Shown piece after piece: positions 1 through 5,705 of a stretch of DNA of 6,001 bases. Under the pieces are notes generated by a model that was given only the letters and a program-made list of their open reading frames with translations, made no database searches and was not told the origin of the DNA. Source of the DNA: Lachnospiraceae bacterium UBA7480. GTDB taxonomy: Bacteria > Bacillota > Clostridia > Lachnospirales > Lachnospiraceae. A program made the translations under genes and the position numbers. The stretch spans positions 14,146 through 20,146 of the forward strand of contig DLOQ01000023.1 in NCBI GenBank assembly GCA_002479655.1, read 5' to 3'. Every line of letters begins with the position of its first letter. Position 1 is the stretch's first letter.

Positions 1-215
1 ACAATGCCGCTCTCATCAAATGCTGTCAACGGATAAAAATTATCAGATTCCATACAATCTCCGTTGTTATCGATATACTTTTTGTTCATATCCGCTTCAT
101 TAATGGGAAATGATTCATATCTGTCAGAAGTCCATTTTCTAAATGCAACCTCATCTTTACACCAAGAGATGATTGTCTTGGCATCACTCATTTTGTATGG
201 TCTAAGTCTTAACAT
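1..215 (-). CDS. GNAT family N-acetyltransferase, N-terminal part (runs off the left edge)
   Basis: This is the first 71 codons of a minus-strand gene cut by the window start. The protein begins MLRLRPYKMSDAKTIISW and continues with FRKW, DRYESFPI and DNFYPLTAFDESG. An opening 'LRPY..SDA..I..W' strand-helix is characteristic of RimJ/RimL-like GNAT acetyltransferases, which transfer acetyl from acetyl-CoA to an amine. The acetyl-CoA-binding motif A (Q/RxxGxG) would lie beyond the edge, so catalytic competence cannot be judged. The start is an ATG at 213-215 preceded by AAAGGA, eight bases upstream. The gene lies 52 bp downstream of the ZmaR-type GNAT with no visible terminator or promoter between them, so co-transcription is plausible. 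The substrate cannot be inferred. Confidence 0.72.
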   Translation of the reverse strand, partial: MLRLRPYKMSDAKTIISWCKDEVAFRKWTSDRYESFPINEADMNKKYIDNNGDCMESDNFYPLTAFDESGI

Positions 216-267
216 GTTGTCGATCCTTTATCTCGTAAAATCAAAGTTGTTAATATCTATTTCAGCT

Positions 268-1020
268 TTATATAAATACAGGATGCATCCCGCATACCTC
301 AAATCCAACAGAACAAGCCAGTCTCATAGAACCTTCATTTAAAGTGTCACACGCCCACGCAGGCTTCTTCTTTCTCCGTAATGTTTCCTTAACCATAGCT
401 AATGCCACGGTTTTCCCGTATCCTCTTCCTCTAAATTCTTCTGCCGTTTCCACGCCGATATCAACATAATCTTTTGATATGCCTGAGGAAAATGCACATG
501 CTAAGAATTGTTTATCTTTCATAAGACAATACCCAAAACCGTTACGCAAGAAACGCTCTTTAGATTCCCAGGAAAAAGCAGGTACAATTTGTCCATAAAG
601 CAAATCATAATTTTCTGCTGTGATTTCTCTCAGATTGCAATCTGCAAGCTCCGGCATAGATATATTTTCATTGGCATAATTGAATATATATCGCTCTCGT
701 TTGTTAATTGCAGGATCAGACAAAATCATTTCCTGCAATTTGGAATCCGTTCCGGTTTGAAGTACCATACGATTTGAATACCATCTTGAAGGATTATGCA
801 TCATTTCCTGAATATCCCGGATACTATCCATATCATATTTCCCGGCTATATGTGCAAACCCACAATAATGCCATATTAAAGCTACAGACGGATTATCCTT
901 ATTATCTACATACACTTCTCCCTGTTGAAGACCTTCCACGATTGAAAAAGGATATACTTTCTCCACATCGACTTGTTCCAGTAAATGTAAAATCTTTTGG
1001 TAATTATCTAATTTTTCCAT
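268..1020 (-). CDS. GNAT acetyltransferase, ZmaR-like (GNAT_acetyltran family), 250 aa
   Basis: This is a complete two-part GNAT. Roughly the first 125 residues form a divergent N-terminal half. The C-terminal half carries the acetyl-CoA-binding motif A, EFRGRGYGKTVA at residues 195-206, followed by a motif-B-like stretch, WACDTLNEGSMRLACSVGFE at 222-241, with the conserved Asn and Ser of the 'DxxNxxSxxLAxxxGF' pattern. The length near 250 residues and this layout resemble the GNAT_acetyltran family, which includes zwittermicin A resistance protein ZmaR; that assignment is from memory of the family. Acetylation of a small amine-bearing molecule is likely but the substrate is unknown. The ATG at 1018-1020 has a GAGGAG ribosome binding site five bases upstream. 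The gene begins 30 bp after the stop of the YdeI-type remnant, with no separate promoter recognised. Confidence 0.85.
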   Translation of the reverse strand: MEKLDNYQKILHLLEQVDVEKVYPFSIVEGLQQGEVYVDNKDNPSVALIWHYCGFAHIAGKYDMDSIRDIQEMMHNPSRWYSNRMVLQTGTDSKLQEMILSDPAINKRERYIFNYANENISMPELADCNLREITAENYDLLYGQIVPAFSWESKERFLRNGFGYCLMKDKQFLACAFSSGISKDYVDIGVETAEEFRGRGYGKTVALAMVKETLRRKKKPAWACDTLNEGSMRLACSVGFEVCGMHPVFI

Positions 1021-1050
1021 AAGCTCTCCTCAATAAGGTGCGCATAACAG

Positions 1051-1200
1051 TTACATCGGTTTTAGATTTCTATTGAGCCTGTCCACCATCCATGCAATTC
1101 TCTTTTCTCGTCCGACACCTGTCTTTGCATCAAAATATGCCCGCATGTAGGTTTTCTTTACTGATGGGGACATAGCCTGAAAGTTTGTATAGGCAGGCTC
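1051..1200 (-). pseudogene. C-terminal remnant of a YdeI/OmpD-associated (OmdA, 'bacteriocin-protection') protein
   Basis: Reading the minus strand from 1200 gives an open stretch of 49 codons that starts EPAYTNFQAMSPSVKKTY, continues MRAYFDAKTGVGREKRIAW, and ends MVDRLNRNLKPM then TAA at 1051-1053. The 'FQAMSPSVKKTY...AKT..R.KRI..MVDRLN.NLKPM' pattern is the usual C-terminal tail of the YdeI/OmpD-associated family, whose members are about 190-200 residues long. Only about the last quarter is present. Upstream, the frame hits a stop (1213-1215) inside the end of the RimJ/RimL-type GNAT gene, whose own stop lies at 1206-1208. The homology therefore begins within a few bases of that stop. I read this as a deletion or recombination junction that left the 3' end behind. 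It has no ribosome binding site or start of its own and is probably not translated. Confidence 0.75.
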
Positions 1201-1205
1201 ATTGC

Positions 1206-1733
1206 CTATGATTTATGGTTTTCTTCCCACTCCTTGCGCGTTATAGCGTAAGCATATGAAATGCCATTCTTTTCGTCAGGGTATTCTTTTACTTTTTTCA
1301 TACCGTTTGCAACGGCGGTGGAATAAGAACCGACATTTGTATATTTCATATAAGAATACAGACAGTCATAATCCGTATTTTTAAATGCCCAATCTCTGAC
1401 AGCTTTTGCCGCCTCGCTCCCAAATCCTCTTCTCCAATATTTTTTATGGATATGATATCCGATTTCAGGAAGATTCTCTCCATCAATATCCTGAATAGTT
1501 ATTCCGCAATCGCCTATAAATTCTCCTGTTTCTTTCAATACGACCGCCCATAACCCAAAGCCGTATGTTTCGTAATTTTGAAGATTCCATTCAATCCAGC
1601 CCTTCGTTCTTTCTTCATCAAAGGGCTTAGGGTAATGCTGCATTGTTTCGGCATCAGAAACAATTTCATAAAGAGAATCAAAATCGTCCAGAGCATATTC
1701 TCTTAATATAAGTCTTTCTGTTTCAATTATCAT
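1206..1733 (-). CDS. RimJ/RimL-type GNAT N-acetyltransferase, 175 aa
   Basis: The start MIIETERLILREYALDDFDSL is the standard opening of the Acetyltransf_3 (RimJ/RimL-like) branch of GNAT enzymes ('TERLILR...DD'). The acetyl-CoA pyrophosphate-binding motif A is WRRGFGSEAAKA at residues 100-111, in the Q/RxxGxG/A form. It is followed by the 'N..S......GM' signature (N133, S136, G144-M145). The length of 175 aa is normal for the family. Members acetylate protein N-termini or small amines, and nothing here fixes the substrate. The ATG at 1731-1733 has a GAGGAG ribosome binding site about ten bases upstream. It lies 149 bp downstream of the nucleoside phosphorylase, and no good promoter was found in that gap. 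Its 3' end abuts the YdeI-type remnant, but its own C-terminus (KEWEENHKS) looks intact. Confidence 0.9.
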   Translation of the reverse strand: MIIETERLILREYALDDFDSLYEIVSDAETMQHYPKPFDEERTKGWIEWNLQNYETYGFGLWAVVLKETGEFIGDCGITIQDIDGENLPEIGYHIHKKYWRRGFGSEAAKAVRDWAFKNTDYDCLYSYMKYTNVGSYSTAVANGMKKVKEYPDEKNGISYAYAITRKEWEENHKS

Positions 1734-1882
1734 TGATTGGTTTCTCCTCAGCTTTTCATTAATTCAAGTCATCGTCGTGAACTACCTTTCCAAAGTCTAA
1801 TAAATTCCACTGATGCCCGATAACTTCCGTTTGCAAACAACTATATCTTTTTGAAGTCAAGATAAGTTCAGTTAAGTCAAGC

Positions 1883-2647
1883 CTACAAGTTTATAACTGC
1901 ATCCATACACAATTCAAGAGCATATGCAAATGAGTTGTCACCCCAGTTACGTTCATCGTAATTCTCGACATCAGCCAACGTATCAGCAGTAAACAGGATG
2001 CATCCCCATACAGCATTACGAAGAGACGCACATGCGGCAAGAGCAGCGCATTCCATTTCCACCACTTCGCAACCTTCCTGTTTTCTGTACGCCACCTTTT
2101 CCTTAGTTTCACGATAGAAACCATCAGTCGTCCAGGTTATTACTTTACGATATTCAAGCCCATGTTCTACAATAGTCCTTTCGATTACTTTCATGGCGGT
2201 CGTGTTAATCTCAACAAAGCGCGACGGTTTCATATAGTGATACGATGTTCCTTCGTCACGCAACGCTTTATAAGGAACAAGAAACACATTCTCTTCAAAA
2301 CCCATGAGAGCTCCACAACATCCGGCAGTAATAATTTCTTGAACTCCGTATCCAATCAGCCAATCCATCAACTGAGCTGCAGGTGCGGCTCCTACAGGAG
2401 CTTGACACAGACACACATCTTCCTCCTTGTGCTTGACAACATATATCGGATAGTCTTTCGTTGTTGACAGAAACTTACCGACCTGTATGGCATTATGTAC
2501 TTTGGCATATTCATCAATATGTTCACCTAAAAAGGCGAATACAGCCTTCTTGGGTAAATTCAAATCCAGCTTCTCATGTGTCGGCATAATAACAGCAGTT
2601 GTATCTGTATCAAACTCCAAAACAGGAATTTTATTTTTAATTATCAA
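1883..2647 (-). CDS. Nucleoside phosphorylase (uridine/purine nucleoside phosphorylase family), 254 aa, TTG start
   Basis: This is a cytoplasmic enzyme of the PNP_UDP_1 fold, which cleaves nucleosides with phosphate to a free base and ribose-1-phosphate in nucleoside salvage. Family signatures appear in order: EIITAGCCGAL (104-114, glycine-rich phosphate/base-site loop), RDEGTSYHY (130-138), TTDGFYRET (173-181), the ribose-binding EVVEMECAAL (194-203, with E197-M198-E199), and FTADTLAD (219-226), whose D222 sits at the position of the catalytic acid of the family. The length of 254 aa is typical. Base preference cannot be decided from sequence alone. The start is TTG (2645-2647), chosen because GGAGGTG lies exactly eight bases upstream and the next in-frame Met is residue 21. 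A sigma-A-like promoter at 2778-2806 implies a leader of roughly 120 nt. The gene ends with TAG at 1883-1885. Confidence 0.9.
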   Translation of the reverse strand: MIIKNKIPVLEFDTDTTAVIMPTHEKLDLNLPKKAVFAFLGEHIDEYAKVHNAIQVGKFLSTTKDYPIYVVKHKEEDVCLCQAPVGAAPAAQLMDWLIGYGVQEIITAGCCGALMGFEENVFLVPYKALRDEGTSYHYMKPSRFVEINTTAMKVIERTIVEHGLEYRKVITWTTDGFYRETKEKVAYRKQEGCEVVEMECAALAACASLRNAVWGCILFTADTLADVENYDERNWGDNSFAYALELCMDAVINL

Positions 2648-2655
2648 AAGTATTT

Positions 2656-2662
2656 CACCTCC
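2656..2662 (-). promoter_or_regulatory. Ribosome binding site that fixes the TTG start of the nucleoside phosphorylase
   Basis: On the minus strand GGAGGTG is followed by eight bases (AAATACTT) and then TTG at 2645-2647. This near-perfect Shine-Dalgarno at optimal distance compensates for the weak start codon. There is no ATG in frame before residue 21. Confidence 0.85.
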
Positions 2663-2777
2663 GTTTTACTAATTTGTATACATCACTTGCTTTAAGTTTT
2701 GGGTTATCATAACTTATCAGTCAATCGACTTCATTGTGGGGAATAATACCGACTATTTTATAACCTTCTGTTTCTCA

Positions 2778-2806
2778 ATATTACCCTATTTATAACAATA
2801 CGTCAA
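2778..2806 (-). promoter_or_regulatory. Sigma-A-type promoter for the nucleoside phosphorylase
   Basis: On the minus strand, TTGACG (2806-2801) is separated by exactly 17 bases from TAATAT (2783-2778), each close to the TTGACA/TATAAT consensus. Transcription would begin near 2771, giving a leader of about 120 nt before the TTG start. An 8-bp tandem repeat (ATGCGATG twice, 2820-2835) lies just upstream of the -35 box. Confidence 0.7.
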
Positions 2807-2900
2807 TTTTGTGCCACTCATGCGATGATGCGATGATTCAATAATTTCATTGTTGTATTTTTGTTTCCCTGTAATAACCGAAAATTCAAAACTATTTTGT

Positions 2901-3368
2901 CTACTTATGATAAAAAATTAAAGTCAATTTATCATTGATTTTCTCTGTTCTATCAGTGGCATGATATCCCATTTTTTCATATAAATGACAATTTCCTTTT
3001 TCCTGCAGAATCGTATCTAATTCCCATCCTTTGGAACCGTGAACAGCCTCGCACAATCGAATTGCCTTCTGGGCAATGCCCTGACCTTGGAATTCCGGTA
3101 ATACAAATATCGGGGAAATCCGTTTATTCTCATTTTCTTTATGATAATCAATGACACGGACTGCACCTACTTTTTCATCAGCCATACATATAAAATAATA
3201 ATATGTATTTTCTTGTTCCAGACGCCGCCTGACATTATCAACCGTTTCACTTGCCGGACTGGTTTCAAAATCTTGATATTTATCCAGTAATTTCTGAAAT
3301 GACTTTACTTGCATTTCCCATATTGTCTGGGCATCTTTCAATTCCGCCTTGAACAATTGTATATCCAT
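2901..3368 (-). CDS. GNAT family N-acetyltransferase, 155 aa
   Basis: This is a compact single-domain GNAT. It opens MDIQLFKAELKDAQTIWEMQ, the usual beta1-alpha1 segment. It carries the acetyl-CoA-binding motif A as LPEFQGQGIAQKAI (residues 90-103, QGQGIA being the Q-x-x-G-x-A core), and closes with LYEKMGY (129-135), the common 'LYxKxGF/Y' element in which the Tyr often acts as general acid. The full length of 155 aa is normal. The substrate is unknown. The ATG at 3366-3368 has a GAGAGGA ribosome binding site about seven bases upstream. The gene has its own sigma-A-like promoter at 3417-3446 and a short leader of about 40 nt, so it appears to be an independent transcription unit. The 250-bp downstream gap to the phosphorylase shows no obvious terminator hairpin. 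Confidence 0.9.
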   Translation of the reverse strand: MDIQLFKAELKDAQTIWEMQVKSFQKLLDKYQDFETSPASETVDNVRRRLEQENTYYYFICMADEKVGAVRVIDYHKENENKRISPIFVLPEFQGQGIAQKAIRLCEAVHGSKGWELDTILQEKGNCHLYEKMGYHATDRTEKINDKLTLIFYHK

Positions 3369-3416
3369 TTATTTTTCCTCTCAAATTTTAATAAAAATCA
3401 CATAACAGAAAGATTT

Positions 3417-3446
3417 ATCATAGGAATATATTCTGATTTATGTCAA
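3417..3446 (-). promoter_or_regulatory. Sigma-A-type promoter for the 155-aa GNAT gene
   Basis: The minus strand reads TTGACA (3446-3441), 18 bases, then TATGAT (3422-3417). The -35 box is a perfect consensus and the -10 differs at one base. Predicted transcription start is near 3410, about 40 nt before the ATG at 3368. The promoter begins only about 50 bp beyond the nitroreductase stop. Confidence 0.7.
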
Positions 3447-3495
3447 ATTATCCCGTTCTTCTTGAAAATAATTTTATTCTGGCACAGACGTGAAT

Positions 3496-4089
3496 TTATA
3501 TTTTAAACTCAACTACATCATCAAACATTTTGCGTGGTCTTGCAGTTGGATTTTCATTCGCATATCCCAAAGAGATTGCTCCTATCAACTGAAATTCCGT
3601 ATCAAGATGTGAAATTAACTCACTGTAAGCAAAACAAGTATTTGCAATCCATAATGTTCCAATTCCTAATTCCTGCGCCTGTAATAACATGTTTTCAATA
3701 AATGCGCCTATTGACAAAATATCGCATATTTCTATAAATCTTTCATCAGCATTAAGTGGTTCAAATGGACTTTTTCCATTTGTGTTTAATATAACAATTA
3801 AAACAGGGGCTTCCCTCATTATTCGTAATGTGTTTTTTGCGTCTGTTAAGCCGTTTTTTGAATGTGGCAGCATTGCATTGATTTCTTCTCTTTTAATTCC
3901 TGTTTCCATACAAGCAAGAAATTCTTCTTTATGTTCATTTTCCAACACAATACATTTCCACGGCTGTCTGTTTTTTGCTGATGGCGCAGCTATACCCGCA
4001 CTTATGATGGTGTCTATAATTTCTTTTGGCACAGCCTTATTTGTAAAACTCCTAATACTTCTTCTATCAAATATTGCATTATTACCCAT
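3496..4089 (-). CDS. Nitroreductase family flavoprotein, 197 aa
   Basis: This is an FMN-dependent NAD(P)H oxidoreductase of the nitroreductase fold, cytoplasmic and normally dimeric. It shows IFDRRSIRSF near the N-terminus (residues 6-15, whose Arg residues contact FMN phosphate), AAPSAKNRQPW (34-44, the second FMN-binding signature), ELGIGTLWIAN (140-150, the conserved 'lGxGtxW' loop), and a C-terminal GYANENPTARPRK (175-187) matching the usual 'GYPxExPxxRpRk' ending. I choose the ATG at 4087-4089 as the start. It has GGAGGT at 4099-4094, four bases upstream. An upstream in-frame GTG at 4099-4101 overlaps the Shine-Dalgarno itself and is rejected. Its promoter is at 4134-4162. Natural substrates (quinones, nitro compounds or other) cannot be told. 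Confidence 0.92.
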   Translation of the reverse strand: MGNNAIFDRRSIRSFTNKAVPKEIIDTIISAGIAAPSAKNRQPWKCIVLENEHKEEFLACMETGIKREEINAMLPHSKNGLTDAKNTLRIMREAPVLIVILNTNGKSPFEPLNADERFIEICDILSIGAFIENMLLQAQELGIGTLWIANTCFAYSELISHLDTEFQLIGAISLGYANENPTARPRKMFDDVVEFKI

Positions 4090-4093
4090 ATGT

Positions 4094-4099
4094 ACCTCC
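4094..4099 (-). promoter_or_regulatory. Ribosome binding site deciding the nitroreductase start
   Basis: GGAGGT on the minus strand sits four bases before the ATG at 4087-4089. Extending the ORF to the GTG at 4101 would place the Shine-Dalgarno inside the coding sequence, so the shorter 197-aa product is preferred. Confidence 0.75.
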
Positions 4100-4133
4100 A
4101 CAATCTTAATTTGTCGATTTGGTCAACGTAATA

Positions 4134-4162
4134 ATTCTATCAAGTACGCCCGCACAATTCAA
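4134..4162 (-). promoter_or_regulatory. Sigma-A-type promoter for the nitroreductase
   Basis: On the minus strand TTGAAT (4162-4157) is followed by 17 bases and TAGAAT (4139-4134). Spacing is ideal and each box deviates modestly from consensus. The transcription start would fall near 4127, about 38 nt before the ATG at 4089. Confidence 0.55.
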
Positions 4163-4320
4163 TTAAAATTTGGTTAATCCTTCCCAACCTTGTTCCGCAA
4201 TAATATTTTCTAAAACTAAGTTCAATTTTTCTTGCATATAATTTTCTATTATGGAATAATAAAAAAGGTGAAATGCTAGCGCAAAAATTGAATTATAGTA
4301 AAATTGGAGAATCATAAAGA

Positions 4321-5469
4321 ATGCTCAGAATAAAAGTAAAATGGATTATTTATTTTTTCATAGGACCAATAGGTCTTATCTTATATTCATGGGTAAATGC
4401 GTCTGAAGGAGTCTTTAGGAGAAAGAAAAAGGTAATTTTCAGATCAGACATACATAAGATGTTATTTGGCTTCCCAATTTGGATAGAACAAATTGATCGT
4501 TCTTATTTATTCATTAATATTTTTAATGAAATAATGGTCGTATTATCGGTAATTGGCTGGTTTATACTGGATATAGAGAAAAAAGAATATCTTTTGCAAA
4601 AGTTTCCAAGTATAGGGATTATTATATTTTTAGCAGAATTGTTCTGGGGCATAGCAATAGGTATACTTGATGCCAGAGATGGTAAAGATCCGGTTTATAT
4701 TAGAGAAACTATTGATTTACAAGAAAATCAAGGAAGTATAATAGCAGAAGATGCTAATAATTATATTTACCATTATGTTTATACGCATTTAAAAAAGGAA
4801 AAAGCAGAAAAGTTAGTAATTTTTCTTCCGGAAAGTTATTTTATTACTGAGGACGTGAATGGGAATTTTCGTATACTGCGTAAAGGCAGATATGAGATAG
4901 TTAGCAATGTGGGAACTTATGAAGAACTTTCAGATAAATTAGTAAGGGAAGGCTTTGCTACATTGCGATGTGAAAGGGAATTTAAAGATTTAAATAATGC
5001 TTGTGAGGCAGATTCCGGCAATCTGGGAAAATTATTTTTAGAAATAATGAAAAAAGAAAATTTTTCTGGAAGAATATACCTGTTAGCACATGGGAAATCT
5101 AATAGACTATTGATAGATATGTTGAGTATTATACCGATAAGTGGAATAGTATCCTTATGTGGTGCAGGAGCGGAATTTGATGAAGGGTATCTAAATTCTT
5201 TAATTTCAAAGAATATACCAATATTGTTTGGTTATGTACAGGAAGATCCGTATTATAGTGAAGCATCTATAGAGTATATTAAAAAGTGTGACTTGGATTA
5301 TATAAAGATTGAAAGGTTTGAAAACACAGATTTTACTTTTAGAGAATGCAGAGTAAATAAGAAGAAAAGTATTGATAAAATAGGATATAAGTTAGTATCG
5401 GGATTTCAATTGCCGCTTATGAATCCTATTGTAGTCGATAAAATTCTTAAATGGTTAAACGCTCACTAA
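4321..5469 (+). CDS. Membrane-anchored protein with a degenerate alpha/beta-hydrolase-like domain, 382 aa
   Basis: I do not recognise this as a named family. Three hydrophobic segments are visible: residues 8-25, 62-85 and 94-116. A short basic stretch (FRRKKK, 32-37) follows the first. From about residue 125 it is soluble and shows an alpha/beta-hydrolase-like order: a strand KLVIFLPES (164-172), LVREGFATLRCE (207-218, like 'LaxxGyavlryD'), a possible nucleophile elbow LLAHGKSNRLL (254-264), a strand SGIVSLCGAGAE, then ILFGYVQEDPYYSE (301-314) where an acid residue is expected (D309). The elbow reads G258-K-S260-N-R rather than GxSxG. Near the C-terminus ERFENTDFTFRE (331-342) lines up with the usual 'pgxNHxF' but lacks the His. 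It may therefore be a pseudoenzyme. A GGAGA ribosome binding site lies about ten bases before the ATG. The DNA is visibly more AT-rich than the minus-strand genes, suggesting separate acquisition. It sits next to Rhs debris. Confidence 0.85.
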   Translation: MLRIKVKWIIYFFIGPIGLILYSWVNASEGVFRRKKKVIFRSDIHKMLFGFPIWIEQIDRSYLFINIFNEIMVVLSVIGWFILDIEKKEYLLQKFPSIGIIIFLAELFWGIAIGILDARDGKDPVYIRETIDLQENQGSIIAEDANNYIYHYVYTHLKKEKAEKLVIFLPESYFITEDVNGNFRILRKGRYEIVSNVGTYEELSDKLVREGFATLRCEREFKDLNNACEADSGNLGKLFLEIMKKENFSGRIYLLAHGKSNRLLIDMLSIIPISGIVSLCGAGAEFDEGYLNSLISKNIPILFGYVQEDPYYSEASIEYIKKCDLDYIKIERFENTDFTFRECRVNKKKSIDKIGYKLVSGFQLPLMNPIVVDKILKWLNAH

Positions 5470-5505
5470 TATTTAACATTTCTGGTAAGATATTTATTTA
5501 ATTGA

Positions 5506-5618
5506 TATTCAGCCGTCGAAATGTATGGATATGGTGCCTTCGGAAACAGAAACCTCTTCAAGGAAGGGAGCAGGCATATGCCTACAATGCCATGAACCTG
5601 CTCATACAATATGGATGA
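5506..5618 (+). pseudogene. Frameshifted remnant of an Rhs/YD-repeat protein
   Basis: Starting after an in-frame TGA (5503-5505), one plus-strand frame reads YSAVEMYGYGAFGNRNLFKEG. Around 5565-5571 the similarity moves to another frame, which reads EQAYAYNAMNLLIQYG and ends at TGA 5616-5618. Joined, they give 'Y.Y.AFGNR....EG.EQ.YAYNAMNLL', which has the look of one YD repeat in clostridial Rhs or wall-associated proteins ('YxYDAFGNR...YxYNAMNxL'). A single missing or extra base in the GAAGGGAGC tract explains the break. The fragment is only about 37 codons, has no ribosome binding site, and is flanked by genes of unknown function. This is how old Rhs loci leave scraps between immunity genes. 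The match is by motif recall only, hence moderate confidence. Confidence 0.6.
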
Positions 5619-5705
5619 ATCGGAGTTTCTGGAAGTAGAATAAAAATTAATGGGAATCCAATATATGTAAATAGCAAATGGATTTTTGGAATAATGGAGG
5701 GGCGT

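Noticed and set aside
277..292. ACAGGATGCATCCC occurs here and again near 1993-2006
   Set aside because: Both copies lie inside unrelated coding sequences and the core is a 10-bp palindrome; with only 14 bp shared, chance is the simpler explanation.
1021..1056. Integron attC-like core (GTTATGCG next to TAAC-type bases on the minus strand)
   Set aside because: No long imperfect palindrome or paired R/L boxes are present, and only about 30 bp separate the remnant from the next gene; the other gaps lack the motif.
1840..1882. Two TTGACTT boxes on the minus strand as -35 elements for the RimJ/RimL-type GNAT
   Set aside because: No acceptable -10 box lies 16-18 bases downstream of either; TATAGT is at 9 and 29 bases.
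2840..2870. Weak hairpin CAAT-N6-ATTG followed by a T-rich tract on the plus strand, terminator-like
   Set aside because: The stem is four A/T-rich pairs and no plus-strand gene lies upstream, so it has nothing to terminate.
4090..4101. Longer nitroreductase starting at GTG 4101 (four extra residues)
   Set aside because: The extension would consist of the Shine-Dalgarno sequence itself; the ATG at 4089 is correctly spaced from it and also matches the usual family N-terminus.
4214..4242. TATAAT at 4237-4242 as the promoter of the membrane protein
   Set aside because: The hexamer is perfect but no -35 sequence better than two or three matches lies at 16-18 bases; too weak in such AT-rich DNA to call.
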